A stretch of 9,505 nt of DNA from an uncultured Lachnospiraceae bacterium (GTDB lineage: Bacteria > Bacillota > Clostridia > Lachnospirales > Lachnospiraceae), in NCBI GenBank assembly GCA_910585555.1, contig CAJUFU010000051.1, positions 11,581 to 21,085 of the forward strand. The letters run 5' to 3'. The notes under the pieces are model-generated. The model saw nothing but the letters and a program-made list of their open reading frames with translations, did not search any database and was not told where the DNA came from. The translations under genes were made by a program, and so were the position numbers. The number at the start of each line of letters is the position of its first letter. The stretch's first letter is position 1. This document shows, piece by piece, positions 6,564 through 9,505 of the stretch.

Positions 6564-8578
6564 TCTTCGTCATAGGCTGTCTCTGGCGTCAATTCCTGCC
6601 AGATGGCGTAGAAGGTGATATCTTCGTAGATTGGTTTATACATGTCGTAAGGGACACCGTTTTCGCTCAACCATCCCATGAACAGGGAGTTGGAAGCGTA
6701 GCGGACGGGGACTGGTTCGTCGGTAGGCAGTTCGCCGTCCTTGATACAGTAGCGCTGCCATACCTCGCCATCCACCACAAAGGACAGATTATGGTAATTG
6801 GCACCTTCCAGCCAGACTTCATTCAGAAAATTCCTTCTCTGTTCTATAAAATATTTCAGGAATCTGACGCTATTGTCATATTCTTCATAGTATTGATAGC
6901 GGTTTTCGTTATCTTCCCATCTGACCCGGTCCATAGCGATGGAGGCACGGCTTTGGCTTACCATTTCATCCAGCCTATGGTCTAATAGGTCGTTGAGGTA
7001 GGGAAGCGCCTTTTCCCGATACAGGGTGACCATATGGCGGTAGAAATCTTCCTGCTCATAGAGGTCGGCAAATAACCCGGTGGCATACACATGGTCTTGC
7101 AGTCTGGTGATGCCTGCGGGATTGCTGGCAATCCTGTCCAGATTGCAGTTTCCGAAAGCCACGTCGTAGTCCCATATGGGGCCGGCAAAGATTCTCCGGC
7201 TCACAGAATCGTCCGGTTTATAGAAGAAGCTGCTGGTAACGCCGCCGTCATAATTTTTGGAAATCTCTTCCACCAAGTATTTCTGTGCAAAGGAGTCTAT
7301 GTCAATGTATTCTATATAATGTCTGCCGGTTATGGGGTTTATGCCATCCGCCGCCGCTGCGGCATCCTGAAATTCCTGCATGATGTCTGCGATGTAATTA
7401 ACCTGATTCTCGGTGGCATATGCGGGGCTTTGCAGGGTATAGCAGTCACCCTGGCTGGTGACAAAACCGCTGATTTCTGTCTCGAATCGTGCATCTAATT
7501 CCCGTTCCCAGAGATAACCGCCGCTGATATCATCCGGCTCCACATCTGTTTCTACCCACTTTCTGGTGCCTTCTTCGTTCTGCTTTCGTTCCAGCTTTTC
7601 CAGTTCCCTGCTGTTGTAGGCGTCATTCACATAGGTATCCATGTTTTGGATGGCAACGCCCTCTTCGTCTACCCGTATCTTTTCGGTGAGATAGTAATTC
7701 CCGTAATACGTATGATTGATATATAAATCGATCATCTGTCCTTGGGGCACATAATCCATACCCAGTTCTTCGGCCAGCTCTTCGGCAATCTGATTGCGCA
7801 GCTTTGTCTGGTCGTAACCGTTGGCGAGCAGGTTAAAGGACTGGGCAGAGCCAAACCCGAAGAAGTCGGCCTCCTCGTTCAGTTTAATCTGGTAAGGTTT
7901 CTTGGAAAGCCCCCAGGTGGAATTCCCCCTGCCGCAGATGCTCTTTGCACTGCCGTTATAGAGGGTGCTGCCGTCTTCTCCGAATAGAGCGGCGGTGCCG
8001 GCCTCCTCGTTGGTTTTGTCCGCGTGGATATAGTCCATGTTTCCGGAACGGGTGGTGAGAGACATGACAGGCAGAGAAGAGGAGTATAGGAATATCACGG
8101 GTCCTTCCAGGAGCAGATTGTCCTCAGTGTCTGTCACGGAAAGATCATGGGTGCTTTGGTCCAAAATGCCGCACAAAATATCGGTTTCCGTAATCTCCAC
8201 ATGATTGATATAAATGCGGTGATTGCTGTTTGTTTTTAAGACCAATCCCTTGTCCTTTGCGAAGCCGGGCAGAAAGAAATAGCAGGTGCCGTCGCTGCTT
8301 CGCCAAAGGTTCACCTGAAAACCGGAAACGTCTTCATCCAAAGACAAGGTAATCTCAGGAAGCGGTGTTCCGGGATCTTCTGCAGGCGCCTGCGTCTCTT
8401 CTTTCTTTTTCAGCAGGGCGGTTTGGGAGGAGTCTGTTTCCAGTACCTGGTTTAAAAGGATTTCTTCTTTATGATTGGCATGTATCTGGTCGTCAACTGC
8501 CGGATAGCATAGCACGGCAAGTAATAGCAGGCCCGCAGTGCCTGCCAGCGTAAGCAGGTTTCTTTTGTTCTTTTGCAT
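6545..8578 (-). CDS. CotH kinase family protein, membrane-anchored, with C-terminal InlB B-type repeat
   Basis: This 677-residue protein (from ATG 8578) belongs to the CotH family, atypical protein kinases first known from Bacillus spore coats but widespread in secreted bacterial proteins. It has a basic N-terminus (MQKNKRN) followed by a hydrophobic signal/anchor at ~8-25, then a charged linker (~35-75). A beta-rich region of unknown type (~76-180) precedes the CotH domain (~170-590). CotH signs are GRGNSTW (216-222), KPYQIKL (227-233), QTKLRNQ (257-263), YYGNYYLTEKIRV (291-303), SGGYLWERE (352-360) and PIWDYD (467-472). The Asp residues of PIWDYD are the likely metal ligands of the active site. 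The C-terminus (~598-663) matches an InlB/Flg_new repeat (FVVDGE, FMGWLSENG, YDMYKPI, ITFYAIW), common on cell-surface proteins. A cysteine in the anchor (AVLC) lacks a proper lipobox. The protein probably acts outside the cell on an unknown substrate; no spore-coat genes are adjacent. It is convergent with the chemoreceptor and divergent from the ROK gene. Confidence 0.93.
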   Translation of the reverse strand: MQKNKRNLLTLAGTAGLLLLAVLCYPAVDDQIHANHKEEILLNQVLETDSSQTALLKKKEETQAPAEDPGTPLPEITLSLDEDVSGFQVNLWRSSDGTCYFFLPGFAKDKGLVLKTNSNHRIYINHVEITETDILCGILDQSTHDLSVTDTEDNLLLEGPVIFLYSSSLPVMSLTTRSGNMDYIHADKTNEEAGTAALFGEDGSTLYNGSAKSICGRGNSTWGLSKKPYQIKLNEEADFFGFGSAQSFNLLANGYDQTKLRNQIAEELAEELGMDYVPQGQMIDLYINHTYYGNYYLTEKIRVDEEGVAIQNMDTYVNDAYNSRELEKLERKQNEEGTRKWVETDVEPDDISGGYLWERELDARFETEISGFVTSQGDCYTLQSPAYATENQVNYIADIMQEFQDAAAAADGINPITGRHYIEYIDIDSFAQKYLVEEISKNYDGGVTSSFFYKPDDSVSRRIFAGPIWDYDVAFGNCNLDRIASNPAGITRLQDHVYATGLFADLYEQEDFYRHMVTLYREKALPYLNDLLDHRLDEMVSQSRASIAMDRVRWEDNENRYQYYEEYDNSVRFLKYFIEQRRNFLNEVWLEGANYHNLSFVVDGEVWQRYCIKDGELPTDEPVPVRYASNSLFMGWLSENGVPYDMYKPIYEDITFYAIWQELTPETAYDEENGSTY

Positions 8579-8583
8579 GATTG

Positions 8584-8588
8584 TCCTC
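8584..8588 (-). promoter_or_regulatory. Ribosome-binding site deciding the CotH-family start
   Basis: Read on the - strand this is GAGGA, 5 bases before ATG 8578. The in-frame ATG at 8599, seven codons further upstream, has no Shine-Dalgarno-like sequence before it. The shorter start also gives a normal signal sequence beginning MQKNKRN. Confidence 0.65.
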
Positions 8589-8622
8589 GCGGTTAGCATG
8601 TCATATAGTTGATACCAAAATT

Positions 8623-8651
8623 ATTATATGTCTGCTTGGCGGGATTAGCAA
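8623..8651 (-). promoter_or_regulatory. Candidate sigma-A promoter for the CotH-family gene
   Basis: On the - strand, TTGCTA (8646-8651, 4 of 6 matches) is followed after exactly 17 bases by a perfect TATAAT (8623-8628). Transcription would start near 8616, about 38 bases before the ATG at 8578. An imperfect palindrome, TTGATACCAA (8609-8618), covers the expected start site and could be an operator, but only weakly. Confidence 0.6.
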
Positions 8652-8691
8652 GGCGTAAGGCGCGGATTATTTGAAAACCGGGGATGTCTAT

Positions 8692-8720
8692 TTGCATCTG
8701 CGCACTGATTAGTTTACAAT
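8692..8720 (+). promoter_or_regulatory. Candidate sigma-A promoter for the ROK regulator gene
   Basis: TTGCAT (8692-8697, 3 of 6 matches) and TACAAT (8715-8720, 5 of 6) are separated by 17 bases, pointing to a transcription start near 8727. It faces away from the CotH-family promoter; the two -35 elements are 40 bases apart, so one regulator could act on both. The weak -35 lowers confidence. Confidence 0.45.
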
Positions 8721-8767
8721 AAAATGGGGATACGTAGTCACACAATGACGAAAAAGGAGGGACGAAT

Positions 8768-9373
8768 ATGTATATGATTGACCATGGATTTAATCAGGAA
8801 AATATGCAGGAGATGAACAGGGCGCTGCTGATCAGGCTTTTGCGGGAAGAGGGCGTGTGTGCGCGGGCGAATCTTGCCAAGAAATCGAAACTGAAGCAGG
8901 CCACCGTCACCAACATCATCAACGATTTTATTTCCTGGGGGCTTGTGCGGGAAGTGGGATATCTGGTAGGCAAAAAGGGACGCCGGAGTGTGGGGATAGC
9001 GATCAACAATGACGATTATGGAGTCATAGGGATTCAGCTGGCCAGGAAACACTTTGGAGTAGGCATCTATGATCTGTCCGGCAATGAGATTACCCATAAA
9101 TACATACAGACGGATTTAAAGGATTCGCCGCGGCAGGTTATGGACGGTGTGCTTGGGATGACCAACGAGATGCTTGCGGGATGCAGGGAAAGGAAAATCC
9201 TGGCCATCGGGATGGCTGTACCGGGACCTTATAGTGTGCAGAAGGGAAGAATCGAGCTTATGACAGGGTATGACGGCTGGTCCGACATTCCCATTCAAGA
9301 GGAGCTGGAAAAGAAATTCAGTATTCCGATTTTCTTAGAAAACGATGCAAATGCCGGTGCGCTGGCACAGTAG
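8768..9373 (+). CDS. ROK-family transcriptional regulator (NagC/XylR type), truncated at codon 201
   Basis: ROK regulators are sugar-responsive DNA-binding proteins with a winged helix-turn-helix fused to a sugar-kinase-like domain. Residues ~16-65 form the DNA-binding part (NRALLIRLLREEG, then ARANLAKKSKLKQATVTNIIN). The kinase-like domain begins near 85; its phosphate-binding loop is degenerate (GVIGIQLARKHFGVGI rather than DxGGT), as is normal for ROK regulators rather than kinases. The sugar-site segments MAVPGPYSVQKG (149-160) and ENDANAGALAQ (191-201) are clear. Full-length members are usually about 380-400 residues. Here a TAG at 9371-9373 follows GALAQ directly, where the family continues with a Trp-rich stretch, so the zinc motif and the C-terminal half are missing. 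The start has an excellent AGGAGG (8755-8760) 7 bases upstream. The truncation coincides with a switch to unrelated sequence, so the gene is broken or this is an assembly join. Confidence 0.88.
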   Translation: MYMIDHGFNQENMQEMNRALLIRLLREEGVCARANLAKKSKLKQATVTNIINDFISWGLVREVGYLVGKKGRRSVGIAINNDDYGVIGIQLARKHFGVGIYDLSGNEITHKYIQTDLKDSPRQVMDGVLGMTNEMLAGCRERKILAIGMAVPGPYSVQKGRIELMTGYDGWSDIPIQEELEKKFSIPIFLENDANAGALAQ

Positions 9374-9375
9374 AT

Positions 9376-9505
9376 AACAAGCAGGGAAAGATTTTAAATA
9401 TTGGTTCAACAGGCTCTTACATATCATGTCCCTATGATGCTGTTTATGCGGCAACGAAATCATATATTTTATCTGTGTCAAAAGGAATTAGTTCAGAACT
9501 CAAAG
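9376..9505 (+). pseudogene. Internal fragment of a short-chain dehydrogenase/reductase, foreign to its context
   Basis: In the frame starting at 9376 the sequence reads NKQGKILNIGSTGSY and continues without a stop to the end of the window. This is the catalytic core of a classical SDR, an NAD(P)-dependent oxidoreductase. The active-site Ser (codon 9406) lies exactly 13 residues before the catalytic Tyr (9445) of YAATK, whose Lys is at 9457. The hydrophobic helix after it (SYILSVSKGISSELK) also fits the family. There is no start codon, ribosome-binding site or NAD-binding glycine motif upstream, because the N-terminal half is replaced by the ROK gene in another frame. By hand count 38 of 115 bases (9391-9505) are G or C, against 30 of 60 in 9241-9300. 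It is a fragment, not a functional gene, unless the join is an artefact. The substrate is unknown. Confidence 0.8.

Noticed and set aside
7091..7498. 135-codon open frame on the + strand opposite the CotH-family gene
   Set aside because: It overlaps conserved CotH motifs on the other strand and has no family features, so it is a shadow frame.
8493..8556. Lipoprotein signal peptide in the CotH-family protein
   Set aside because: The cysteine after the hydrophobic stretch is preceded by AVL, so there is no small residue at -1. An ordinary signal anchor fits better.

Overview
The window looks like chromosomal DNA from a mid-GC Firmicute, most likely a gut Clostridia of the Lachnospiraceae type. 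This is inferred from purine-rich Shine-Dalgarno sites (GGAGAGGAG, AGGAGG), a clostridial-style chemoreceptor with tandem HAMP segments, a ROK-family regulator, and a secreted CotH-family protein ending in an InlB-type repeat. No single gene fixes the genus.

Positions 1-4322 (+ strand) hold most of a peptide/nickel-class (Dpp/Opp/Nik) ABC importer operon. It comprises the C-terminal part of a family 5 solute-binding protein, a two-domain fused ATPase (DppD-DppF type), and two inner-membrane permeases. The last three genes overlap at ATGA and GTGA stop/start pairs, so they are probably translationally coupled. Together they would capture a small solute outside the cell (an oligopeptide or a chelated metal are the family options) and import it with ATP. 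The substrate cannot be decided from the sequence.

Positions 4323-6518 (+) hold a good candidate promoter with an A/T-rich upstream element, followed by a methyl-accepting chemotaxis protein with an extracytoplasmic Cache-type sensor. Positions 6532-6563 form a strong hairpin that ends this gene and the convergent gene on the other strand.

Positions 6545-8578 (- strand) encode a membrane-anchored, extracytoplasmic CotH-kinase-family protein. It is followed by a divergent intergenic region with one candidate promoter facing each way. Position 8768 onward (+) begins a ROK-family transcriptional regulator.

The ROK gene stops abruptly at codon 201, in the middle of its sugar-kinase-like domain. 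The last ~130 bases are clearly AT-richer and encode, in a different frame, the catalytic core of a short-chain dehydrogenase/reductase. This is a sharp chimeric junction, either a real rearrangement or an assembly artefact at a contig end. I see no RNA genes, CRISPR arrays, insertion sequences or defence systems, and no convincing undescribed multi-gene system. The most notable points are the junction, the loss of the expected Fe-S cysteines in the fused ATPase, and the CotH-InlB-repeat protein.
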